Part shown: positions 1 to 5,097 of the stretch, piece after piece
Layout: the number at the start of each line of letters is the position of its first letter
Numbering within the stretch: position 1 is the stretch's first letter
Assembly: GCA_038224615.1 (NCBI GenBank)
Contig: JBBRFH010000248.1
Coordinates: forward strand, 1 to 5,097
Length of the DNA stretch: 5,097 nt
Origin: JBBRFH01 sp038224615
GTDB lineage: Bacteria > Planctomycetota > Phycisphaerae > Tepidisphaerales > Tepidisphaeraceae
Direction of reading: 5' to 3'
The notes under the pieces: generated by a model
The model's database searches: none
The model's input: only the letters and a program-made list of their open reading frames with translations
Told to the model about the DNA's origin: nothing
Position numbers and translations under genes: made by a program

Positions 1-621
1 GACCTTCCGCCGAGTCTGCTGAATCCGTTTCGTTCGATCATCGTCTGGTCGCCGCGTCTCAGCGATGAAACGCTGCGCGACCTTGTCGTGCGGAGCAAGA
101 ACGTCCTGCTCATCGATCGGCAACTGACGCAGTACACGACGCATGCGGTGATGATCAATCGCACCGTGGCGGCCGCCGAACTGGCGCGTCGTCTCGTGCG
201 CGAAGGGCACTGCAAGCTGATGGTGGTCGACCCCCACGGCACCGGCGAGATCAGCGAGACCGTGACGGCGGCCGTGCAGTGTGATGGGGTGAGCGTCCGC
301 GCCGGCTCGCTGGACGACGTCGCCGCCGCCGTGCAGGAGCACGGCGTCACCGCGCTGATCTGCGTGAGCTGCGAAACCGGCCGACACGCGATCGACCTGT
401 GCCGGAACATCGGGATCGACGTCCCGCGACTGGTGACCGTGGTCGCGGTTGGGCGGATGCCCGAATCACTTGCCTGCAGCGGACAGTATGTGCCCGATAC
501 GGCAATGGCGGAGGCAATCGTGCAAGTATTACGCGACGCGACCCCGCACCGCCCGCAGTCGCTGTGGCTGGGCGGGCAGTTCGTCGACGCCGGCACCATC
601 GCAGCGCCACCGGGCTTGTGA
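1..621 (+). CDS. LacI-type transcriptional regulator, C-terminal sensor domain (5' truncated by window edge)
   Basis: The frame is open from base 1 to a TGA at 619-621, giving 206 residues of a protein whose N-terminus lies outside the window. A GTG at 88 is in frame, but homologous-looking sequence precedes it, so it is not the start. What is visible matches the C-terminal half of the LacI/PurR ligand-binding fold (type I periplasmic-binding-protein-like). There is an 'SIIVWSPRLSDETL' segment, then the strand 'VLLIDRQL', then 'VMINRTVAAAELARRLVREGH', which parallels the family's 'V..DN..GA..A..HL...GH'. 'ALICVSCETGRHAIDLCRNIGIDVPRLVTVVAVG' parallels 'AIF..ND..A.G......G..VP.D..VVG'. The tail 'PQSLWLGGQFVDAGTIAAP' parallels the usual ending. 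By family knowledge it would bind a small ligand, often a sugar, and control nearby genes. The DNA-binding domain (LacI or GntR type) is not visible, so the regulator class is inferred. The middle of the domain looks shorter than usual. Confidence 0.62.
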   Translation, partial: DLPPSLLNPFRSIIVWSPRLSDETLRDLVVRSKNVLLIDRQLTQYTTHAVMINRTVAAAELARRLVREGHCKLMVVDPHGTGEISETVTAAVQCDGVSVRAGSLDDVAAAVQEHGVTALICVSCETGRHAIDLCRNIGIDVPRLVTVVAVGRMPESLACSGQYVPDTAMAEAIVQVLRDATPHRPQSLWLGGQFVDAGTIAAPPGL

Positions 622-649
622 TCGCTTTCTGTTTAGTGCTGCCCGGTGG
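607..649 (+). terminator. Inverted repeat over the regulator stop codon, possible weak terminator
   Basis: CCACCGGGC at 607-615 and GCCCGGTGG at 641-649 are perfect 9-base complements separated by 25 bases. The left arm is in the last codons of the regulator and the loop contains its TGA. A TTTT run follows at 661-664, and a shorter alternative hairpin (CCCG 642-645 with CGGG 657-660) sits directly before it. The stem is strong, but the loop is long and the U tract is short, so termination is plausible rather than clear. Confidence 0.3.
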
Positions 650-666
650 TTCCATGCGGGTTTTGC

Positions 667-694
667 TTGACTGGGGCGTGTTCGGCCTTAACTT
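667..694 (+). promoter_or_regulatory. Possible promoter for the CNNM/CorC gene
   Basis: TTGACT at 667-672 matches a sigma-70 -35 box at 5 of 6 bases. The best-spaced -10 is poor: TAACTT at 689-694, 16 bases downstream, 3 of 6 matches. If used, transcription would begin about 8-10 bases before the ATG at 710. That would fit the absence of any SD sequence there. The weak -10 keeps this tentative. Confidence 0.22.
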
Positions 695-709
695 GTCTGG
701 CAGCCCTTA

Positions 710-2035
710 ATGCTGCTCGAACTCCTTGCCGTTCCCGTCCTGATCGCGCTCAACGCGTTTTTCGTCGTCGCGGAGTACGCGATCGTTGCCGTGCGGTCGA
801 GCCAGATCGAGCAACTCCGCACCACGAACCCCCGCGCCGCAGTCGCACTGCGTCTCCTGAAGCGCAACATGGGCTCGGCGATCGGCACCAGCCAACTGTG
901 TATCACGCTGAGCAACCTGCTGCTCGGCTGGGTGGGCGAACCGGCGCTGACGAGCCTGATCCGCGAGTCCATTGGCTCCATCGCCAACACGCCGCCGGTC
1001 CGGGCGATGTCGATCGTGGTGAGCTTCCTCGTGGTCACTTTGCTGACGGTGGTGCTCGCGGAACTCGTTCCCAAAGCCATTACGCTCCAGCACACGATGA
1101 CGATGGCCACCCTCTCCGCGCAGCCGCTGATCCTGGTGCAGCGATCGCTCAAGCCGCTGGTGTGGATCATGAACACGATGGCCGACATGACGACTCGCCT
1201 CATGGGCCTTGGCCCGGTGAAGATCGAGGACGAGGTGGTCACTGTCGACGAGTTGCGGCACATCACCAGCGAGGCCGCCGAGTCGGGGAATCTCACGCTG
1301 CGCGAGCGCACGCTGATTCTTAACAGTCTCACGCTCGGACGCCGTACTGCGCGGGAGGTGATGGTGCCGCGCGTGCGCGCCAACGTGCTCGACGTGCAAA
1401 AATCGATGCAGGAGAACCTCGACACCATCGGCAGCTATCTTTACAGCCGGATGCCTTTGTGCGACGGGGGGATGGACCACGTCATTGGCGTCGTCTACAC
1501 CAAGGAGTTCCTCACCGCCTACCAGGAATCGGGGGGTGAAGACAGCGGCGTGCTGCTGCTGATTGCGCGCAAGCCGACGTTCGTCCCGGTCAATATCTCG
1601 CTGGACAAACTCCTGCAGCGCTTCCACGACGACCGCACGCACATGGTCTTCCTCGTCGACGAGCACGGCGGGGTGAAGGGGATCGTCACGCTCACCGATG
1701 TCGTCAACGAACTGCTCGGTCCGATGCACGAAGGCGCCGACTCGCGCGTCATCTCCCAGGACGCAAGCGGCATGATCGTCAAGGCCGAGATGCCTGTCGC
1801 GCACCTTGCCGACTACCTGAAGAAGCCCGGTTGGCCCACCGCTGGCGGCCGCGATGTGCGCAGCGTGGGCGGGTTACTGGTTGCCCGCGTGGGTCGCGTC
1901 CCGCGCGTCGGCGATTCGACCGAAATCGAGGGTGTTCAATTGACCGCCCACAAGACCACCTCGCGCAGTGTTACCGAGGTCCGCGTCGATATCCTGCCGC
2001 TTGCGTCGATCGAAGTGCCGCACATCGGATTGTAA
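710..2035 (+). CDS. CNNM/CBS/CorC_HlyC-domain membrane protein, putative divalent cation (Mg2+/Co2+) transporter
   Basis: This 441-residue protein has the full architecture of the HlyC/CorC (CNNM, UPF0053) family at its normal length. Residues 1-165 form the DUF21/CNNM membrane domain. Hydrophobic segments lie at about 1-28, 57-76, 98-120 and 132-158, with family signatures 'LLGWVGEPAL' (71-80) and 'AELVPK' (117-122). Residues about 210-340 are a CBS pair, entered by 'REVMVPR' (215-221); its second half is 'HMVFLVDEHGGVKGIVTLTDVVNELLG' in sense, at 311-337. Residues 345-430 are the CorC_HlyC transporter-associated domain, with 'SVGGLLVARVGRVPRVGD' (385-402). Characterised relatives act in Mg2+ or Co2+ export or homeostasis at the inner membrane, with the CBS pair binding adenine nucleotides. 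The specific ion here is inferred. ATG 710 is the first possible start after an in-frame TAA at 689, and no SD precedes it. The gene lies 88 bases after the regulator on the same strand. Confidence 0.93.
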   Translation: MLLELLAVPVLIALNAFFVVAEYAIVAVRSSQIEQLRTTNPRAAVALRLLKRNMGSAIGTSQLCITLSNLLLGWVGEPALTSLIRESIGSIANTPPVRAMSIVVSFLVVTLLTVVLAELVPKAITLQHTMTMATLSAQPLILVQRSLKPLVWIMNTMADMTTRLMGLGPVKIEDEVVTVDELRHITSEAAESGNLTLRERTLILNSLTLGRRTAREVMVPRVRANVLDVQKSMQENLDTIGSYLYSRMPLCDGGMDHVIGVVYTKEFLTAYQESGGEDSGVLLLIARKPTFVPVNISLDKLLQRFHDDRTHMVFLVDEHGGVKGIVTLTDVVNELLGPMHEGADSRVISQDASGMIVKAEMPVAHLADYLKKPGWPTAGGRDVRSVGGLLVARVGRVPRVGDSTEIEGVQLTAHKTTSRSVTEVRVDILPLASIEVPHIGL

Positions 2036-2077
2036 CCAAGCCTTGAGCGGCGATCCTCGCTGCCGGGTGAGCCTTGG
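2036..2077. terminator. Dyad structure in the convergent gap, possible bidirectional terminator
   Basis: Just after the CNNM stop codon, CCAAG (2036-2040) pairs with CTTGG (2073-2077). Inside it, bases 2047-2053 pair with 2057-2063, a 7-bp stem with one G-T pair and a 3-base loop TCC. The motif AGCCTTG also occurs as a direct repeat at 2039-2045 and 2070-2076. The position between two converging genes suits a terminator, but there is no T tract on either side, so this is not a canonical intrinsic one. The rest of the 63-bp gap shows nothing else. Confidence 0.3.
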
Positions 2078-2098
2078 CGCGTGCAACGCGTGGACAGA

Positions 2099-2608
2099 TC
2101 ATCCCGCCTTTTTGCGGGTGTCGACGATCGTTCCGTCAGGCTCGATCCGAAATGGGCAACTGGTGCATTGCTCGCGGCGCTGGGTGGGTTCGACGTCCAT
2201 GATGCGCGGGTCGGGAGCACCGCTCTTAAAGACAGGCTCAGTGGTTTCGATCGCGCGCTTGTGCAGGAGGTCGAGCATCAGGTCGTCGATCCCGAGCGGC
2301 TCGACCAGTTGGTATTCGGTATCCGGATAGTTCACCGCGGCCTGGCTGAGCAGGCTGGGGATGTCGCGCGTGAAATGCTTTCCGAACGAGAGAAAGAACG
2401 GGATACACACGACCCGCCGCGCGCCGCGTTTTACGCAGGCGGCGTAGGCGGTGGCGATGCTGGGCTCGCAGAGCTCCATGTGGGCCGGCTCGACGATGTC
2501 GTAGTGATCGGTGAAACGAGCCCTGAACAGTCGCGCGACCGCTTCGAGCATCTGGTTACTTTCGGCGCGGCGCGAGCCATGGTCGACAATGATGATTCCT
2601 GTGGTCAT
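2099..2608 (-). CDS. Sirohydrochlorin chelatase-like protein (CbiX/SirB short form) with C-terminal CxxC tail
   Basis: The 169-residue product opens with 'GIIIVDHGSRRAESN' (4-18), the hallmark of class II chelatases of the CbiX/SirB group. The metal-binding and catalytic histidine is His10. The second conserved histidine is His78 in 'IPFFLSFGKHFTRDIP' (69-84). 'AHMELCEPSI' (42-51) corresponds to the family's conserved Glu-containing segment. Such enzymes insert Fe2+ (siroheme) or Co2+ (cobalamin) into sirohydrochlorin in the cytoplasm; which metal applies here cannot be told. Bacterial short forms are usually near 120-145 residues. The extra tail here, about 125-169, carries 'EQCTSCPF' with Cys148 and Cys151. 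ATG 2608 is preceded by GGAAAGG on the minus strand (2612-2618), only 3 bases from the start but purine-rich. It lies 18 nt downstream of the M28 peptidase gene, so co-transcription is likely. No other siroheme or cobalamin gene is visible in the window. Confidence 0.88.
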   Translation of the reverse strand: MTTGIIIVDHGSRRAESNQMLEAVARLFRARFTDHYDIVEPAHMELCEPSIATAYAACVKRGARRVVCIPFFLSFGKHFTRDIPSLLSQAAVNYPDTEYQLVEPLGIDDLMLDLLHKRAIETTEPVFKSGAPDPRIMDVEPTQRREQCTSCPFRIEPDGTIVDTRKKAG

Positions 2609-2626
2609 GTGCCTTTCCGTGTGCGT

Positions 2627-4531
2627 TCAATTATTCGCCCGGCGCGCCGACAAAGTCACGCGAATGATGCGCGTGGTTTCGCCGCGACGGAAGTGGATGT
2701 TCACTTCGTCGCCGGGAACGGCCTTGGCGAGGAGGTCGGTGAGGTCGTAGAGGTTGTTGATCTTTGAATCGTTCCAGCCGACGAGTACATCGCCTTCGGT
2801 AAGCCCTGCTTTGGCGGCCGGTGAGTTGGGGACCGCACCGCCGATGCGGACGCCGTCCTTGCCGAGGTCGGTGCCGTAGTCGGGGATGACGCCCAGCGAC
2901 GCGCGGGCGATATGCGTCTGCTGCGTAGTCGGTTTGGTCGTCGCGGACGGGTCGAATTCGGTGAGCATCATCTGCGAGTCGAACACGTCAACATACTGCT
3001 CCCGCGGCGATGCGGCCAGTCGCTCGATGATCGCACGCGTGACGTCGGACACCTCGGCGAGTCCGTCGTAGTTGATGAGATTGGCGTCGTCGTCGGGGTG
3101 GTGGTACTGAGCGTGAATGCCGCTGAAAAGAAAGAGGACCGGCACCTTCTTGAGCGCGAACGCCTGGTGATCGCTCGGGCCCATGCCGCCCTCACCGATG
3201 CTCTTGAACTGCAGCGGCGACGTCGCATCGGCATCGGCCAGAATCTGCTTAAACGCCGCTCGCGTCCCGCCGCCGCCGATGAAGAGGTTTTCCTGCCGGA
3301 CGCGACCGACCATGTCGAGGTTGAGCATCGCGACCATCTTGTCGATCGTCACCGGGGGATGATTGACAAAGAACACGCTGCCGATAAGCCCGGTCTCCTC
3401 ACCCGAAAATGCCACGAACAGCACCGATCGCTGCAGCGGGCCTTCCGCGGCGAGTTGTTCTGCGACCGCCAGCATTGCGCTAACGCCACTGGCGTTGTCG
3501 TCGGCCCCGTTGTGGATCAGTCCCGACTCAGGCTTGCGGCTGCTGAACTTGCCGCGGCCGATGTGATCGTAATGCGCGCCGACGACGACGTACTCCTGCG
3601 CCGCCGGCCCCTTGCCGGGCAGGATGGCGGCGACGTTGGCGGTGGGGAAGGCAGTTGTCTCAAGGTCCACCTTCCCGGTCACGCGCGCGGTGTTGATGAC
3701 GAACGAGCGCGGCGTTCCTTCCTCGTCGATTGATTTCTGCAGCGCCGACAGCGCTAATCCGCCGAGCAATTTGTCCGCCACTTCCGGTGCCACCGAGACG
3801 ACCGGAATGCCCGCCTCGGCGAACCGCGCGCCCTCGGCGACGAACGGTCGCAGCGGCGCCTCCTCGGGATGGTTGGCGGGCGGATTTACCAGCAGCAATG
3901 CGATGGCGCCCTTGGCGAGGGCGGCCTGCGCCTTACGCGGGATGGTTGCCGCCTCGCTGAACTCCCCACCGGTGAATCGGCTCCGGCCGCGTGCGTCGTG
4001 GGGCTCGAAACGCATCGCCAGAACCACCTTGCCCTGGACGTTGACGTTGGCGTAGTCGTCGTACTTGTACTTCTCCGAGGTGACGCCGTAACCCGCGAAA
4101 ACGACATCCCCCTCGAACGTGCCGACGGCGGAGAAGGAGAGGGGGCGGAACTGCTTGTCAATATCGAGCGGTTGACCGCTTGCTTTGAGAAACGTTGCCG
4201 GCGCGATGCGGGTAACGCCGGTCATGGTGAACGGTTGGCGATAGAAGCCGGCGAAGGCGGGTTGCAGTTGGAGCGATTTGAAGCGAGCCTCGATGTAGTC
4301 CGCCGACTCTTCCGCGCCGCGGGTGCCGGGGAGTCGGCCTTCGCGGGCATCGTCGGACAACCACTCGACGTCGCGCCGAATCGTCGCCACCTCTGCCGAA
4401 GACGCCTTGGCTGAGGTCGATGCCTGGGTCGTCCCGTTTAGATTGGCGGGGCTTTCGATCCCCTTGGACTCGCACGACACGCAAAACAACCAGACCAAGG
4501 CGATGACGGAAGCGCATGTGCGACGGATCAT
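2627..4531 (-). CDS. Exported M28 family zinc peptidase with PA-like insert and C-terminal PDZ domain
   Basis: With the start at 4531 the protein has 634 residues. 'MIRRTCASVIALVWLFCVSC' (1-20) is a signal peptide; Cys20 followed by ESKG looks like a lipoprotein cleavage site, though the -3 residue is Cys rather than Leu. Residues about 140-285 resemble a PA-type insert ('GDVVFAGYGV', 'YDDYANVNVQGKVVLAM', 'GIPVVSV'). The catalytic M28 domain spans about 297-505. Predicted zinc ligands are His320 (GAHYDHIG), Asp345 (NGADDNASG), Glu379 (FSGEETGLIGS), Asp406 (LNLDMVGR) and His477 (QYHHPDDD); Glu378 is the expected general base. A PDZ domain occupies about 545-630 ('NSPAAKAGLTEGDVLVGWND'). All catalytic positions are intact, so it is probably an active aminopeptidase-type metallopeptidase outside the cytoplasm. 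Substrate unknown. A longer frame from ATG 4585 would add 18 residues that spoil the signal peptide and it has no SD. It heads a likely operon with the chelatase. Confidence 0.92.
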   Translation of the reverse strand: MIRRTCASVIALVWLFCVSCESKGIESPANLNGTTQASTSAKASSAEVATIRRDVEWLSDDAREGRLPGTRGAEESADYIEARFKSLQLQPAFAGFYRQPFTMTGVTRIAPATFLKASGQPLDIDKQFRPLSFSAVGTFEGDVVFAGYGVTSEKYKYDDYANVNVQGKVVLAMRFEPHDARGRSRFTGGEFSEAATIPRKAQAALAKGAIALLLVNPPANHPEEAPLRPFVAEGARFAEAGIPVVSVAPEVADKLLGGLALSALQKSIDEEGTPRSFVINTARVTGKVDLETTAFPTANVAAILPGKGPAAQEYVVVGAHYDHIGRGKFSSRKPESGLIHNGADDNASGVSAMLAVAEQLAAEGPLQRSVLFVAFSGEETGLIGSVFFVNHPPVTIDKMVAMLNLDMVGRVRQENLFIGGGGTRAAFKQILADADATSPLQFKSIGEGGMGPSDHQAFALKKVPVLFLFSGIHAQYHHPDDDANLINYDGLAEVSDVTRAIIERLAASPREQYVDVFDSQMMLTEFDPSATTKPTTQQTHIARASLGVIPDYGTDLGKDGVRIGGAVPNSPAAKAGLTEGDVLVGWNDSKINNLYDLTDLLAKAVPGDEVNIHFRRGETTRIIRVTLSARRANN

Positions 4532-4540
4532 GAGCAAGAC

Positions 4541-4568
4541 ATTGTATGCGACGAAAAAACTCTGTCTC
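4541..4568 (-). promoter_or_regulatory. Probable promoter of the M28 peptidase, giving a near-leaderless transcript
   Basis: On the minus strand, GAGACA (4563-4568, 4 of 6 matches to a -35 box) and TACAAT (4541-4546, 5 of 6 matches to a -10 box) are 16 bases apart. A start point about 7 bases beyond the -10 falls near 4534, roughly three bases before the ATG at 4531. This fits the missing SD at that ATG and argues against translation from 4585, which would lie upstream of the transcript. It is a consensus match by eye only. Confidence 0.45.
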
Positions 4569-4587
4569 GTTTCAAATTTTCTCATTG

Positions 4588-4602
4588 ATCGGCGCGGCCG
4601 AT
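4588..4602. repeat. Perfect palindrome in the divergent intergenic region (possible operator or leader hairpin)
   Basis: ATCGGC (4588-4593) and GCCGAT (4597-4602) are perfect inverted arms around a GCG centre. The site lies between the peptidase (minus) and kinase (plus) starts, 20 bases upstream of the predicted peptidase -35 box. It could be an operator for either gene. In a plus-strand transcript it would form a short hairpin followed by TTTT, like an attenuator. In a GC-rich genome a 6+6 dyad can also arise by chance. Confidence 0.35.
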
Positions 4603-4616
4603 TTTGTAACGATTAC

Positions 4617-4623
4617 AGGGGAG
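4617..4623 (+). promoter_or_regulatory. Shine-Dalgarno sequence spaced for a leader mini-ORF rather than for the kinase start
   Basis: AGGGGAG at 4617-4623 is the strongest SD match in the window. It is 5 bases from the ATG at 4629 (mini-ORF) but 13 bases from the kinase ATG at 4637. No other in-frame start for the kinase exists between the TAA at 4607 and 4637, so the long spacing is not a start-choice error. Confidence 0.5.
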
Positions 4624-4628
4624 TCCAA

Positions 4629-4640
4629 ATGGCTTCATGA
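4629..4640 (+). CDS. Three-codon leader ORF (Met-Ala-Ser) overlapping the kinase start
   Basis: ATG GCT TCA TGA runs from 4629 to 4640. Its TGA (4638-4640) overlaps the kinase ATG (4637-4639) in an ATGA arrangement typical of translational coupling. It sits 5 bases after AGGGGAG, an ideal distance. The tripeptide itself is unlikely to have a function. If real, it would deliver ribosomes to the kinase start by termination-reinitiation. It could also be chance, with the SD acting at a long spacing on the kinase directly. Confidence 0.3.
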   Translation: MAS

Positions 4641-5097
4641 CTGGCGGTGATGACATTTCCTGGTCGTCGCTCGGCCAGATCGTCCGCGAATGGGCGGGTG
4701 ATCCGGCCGAGCTGACTGAAGTTATCCCGCTCACCGGCGGGAGCGTGAACAATACCCTCCTGCTTGTCACCGGCGACCACCGCAAAGCCGTCTGCAAAAT
4801 CACCCCCCATCGCGTCAATCGGCAGCTTGAAATCGAGGCGTTTCAGCTCGATCTGCTCCGATCACTTGGCGTTCCCACGCCCAGGGTCTACGGCGTCCAT
4901 GTGGCATCGCTCGACAACCCCAACAGCTACCTGTTGATGGAGTACGTCGACGGCATCACGCTCGCCGAGGCTAAAAAACGCCTGAATCCGGAGGAATTTG
5001 ATTCGCTGCAGGAGCAACTGGCCGACCTGGTTGCGAAAACGCACGGCCACGTCCGCGCCGAATACGGGAAAGTCGACGGCAGCGACAATCATCGCAC
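4637..5097 (+). CDS. Aminoglycoside phosphotransferase / fructosamine kinase-like protein, N-terminal part (3' truncated by window edge)
   Basis: The frame is open from ATG 4637 to the window end, 153 residues plus two bases. The visible part is the N-lobe of a protein-kinase-like small-molecule kinase. It has a nucleotide-loop segment 'VIPLTGGSVNNTLLLV' (29-44), then 'KAVCKITP' (50-57) with Lys54 as the likely ATP-binding lysine. A helix beginning 'NRQLEIEAFQLDLL' supplies the partner Glu (65 or 67). 'LGVPTPRVYGV' (77-87) and a hinge 'YLLMEYVDGITL' (98-109) follow. 'LVAKTHGHVRAEYGKVDGSD' (131-150) is typical of the linker before the catalytic lobe in APH and fructosamine-kinase relatives. 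The catalytic HGD and Mg-binding motifs lie beyond the edge, so activity and substrate (sugar, amine or amino acid) cannot be judged. ATG 4637 is the only usable start after the TAA at 4607. The gene is divergent from the peptidase, 105 bp away. Drug resistance should not be inferred. Confidence 0.82.
   Translation, partial: MTGGDDISWSSLGQIVREWAGDPAELTEVIPLTGGSVNNTLLLVTGDHRKAVCKITPHRVNRQLEIEAFQLDLLRSLGVPTPRVYGVHVASLDNPNSYLLMEYVDGITLAEAKKRLNPEEFDSLQEQLADLVAKTHGHVRAEYGKVDGSDNHR

Noticed and set aside
707..1804. A 365-codon open frame on the minus strand
   Set aside because: It lies wholly opposite the CNNM gene, whose domains are intact. The product is rich in His, Arg and Asp with no recognisable domain, as expected of a GC-rich antisense frame.
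2103..2118. CCCGC-CTTTTT-GCGGG stem-loop as an intrinsic terminator
   Set aside because: The T run is in the loop, not after the stem, on the plus strand, and no T tract follows on the minus strand. The bases encode the chelatase's last residues (RKKAG).
2081..2767. A 228-codon plus-strand frame spanning the chelatase and the peptidase end
   Set aside because: It mirrors two well-supported minus-strand genes and its translation shows no domain.
2912..3733. A 273-codon open frame on the plus strand
   Set aside because: It is antisense to the catalytic domain of the M28 peptidase, has charged low-complexity composition, and has no motif of its own.
3869..4414. A 181-codon open frame on the plus strand
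   Set aside because: It is antisense to the N-terminal and PA-like part of the peptidase and resembles no family.
4323..4640. 105-codon plus-strand frame ending at the kinase start
   Set aside because: Most of it is antisense to the peptidase N-terminus. Only its last three codons (from ATG 4629) follow an SD and were kept as a possible leader ORF.
4862..5092. Minus-strand 76-codon frame opposite the kinase
   Set aside because: The plus-strand frame gives a clear kinase N-lobe. The antisense product has no recognisable features.
4637..5097. Reading the APH-like fragment as an antibiotic-resistance gene
   Set aside because: The family mostly covers housekeeping small-molecule kinases. The catalytic half is missing and there is no mobile element or resistance context.

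Overview
The window is about 63% GC by eye and densely coding. It looks like ordinary chromosome from a Gram-negative-type bacterium. The mix of genes suggests a Planctomycetes/Phycisphaerae-like organism: a divergent LacI-type sensor domain, a CNNM/CorC membrane protein, a secreted M28 peptidase carrying PA-like and PDZ domains, and a stand-alone short CbiX-type chelatase. Two of the genes also lack a Shine-Dalgarno (SD) sequence. The taxonomic guess is inference from protein style only. I see no rRNA, tRNA, CRISPR array, insertion sequence or phage gene.

Layout. (1) Positions 1-621, plus strand: the C-terminal part of a LacI-type transcriptional regulator, cut by the left edge. (2) 710-2035, plus: a complete CNNM/CBS/CorC_HlyC membrane protein, probably a divalent cation (Mg2+/Co2+) transporter. 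(3) A 63-bp convergent gap, 2036-2098. (4) 2099-2608, minus: a sirohydrochlorin chelatase-like (CbiX/SirB short form) protein with a C-terminal CxxC tail. (5) 2627-4531, minus: a large exported M28 zinc peptidase with a PDZ domain. It lies 18 nt upstream of the chelatase in transcription order, so the two are probably one operon. (6) A 105-bp divergent regulatory gap, 4532-4636, holds the peptidase promoter, a perfect GC-rich palindrome and a tiny leader ORF. (7) 4637 to the right edge, plus: the N-terminal half of an aminoglycoside phosphotransferase/fructosamine kinase-like protein.

The genes do not form an obvious shared pathway. The only strong physical link is peptidase-chelatase co-transcription, and the two proteins would work in different compartments. 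I found no convincing new defence, mobile or RNA-based system. The best leads are small-scale: a three-codon ORF whose stop overlaps the kinase start and takes the well-spaced SD, near-leaderless starts on two genes, a palindrome between divergent genes, and the cysteine tail on the chelatase.
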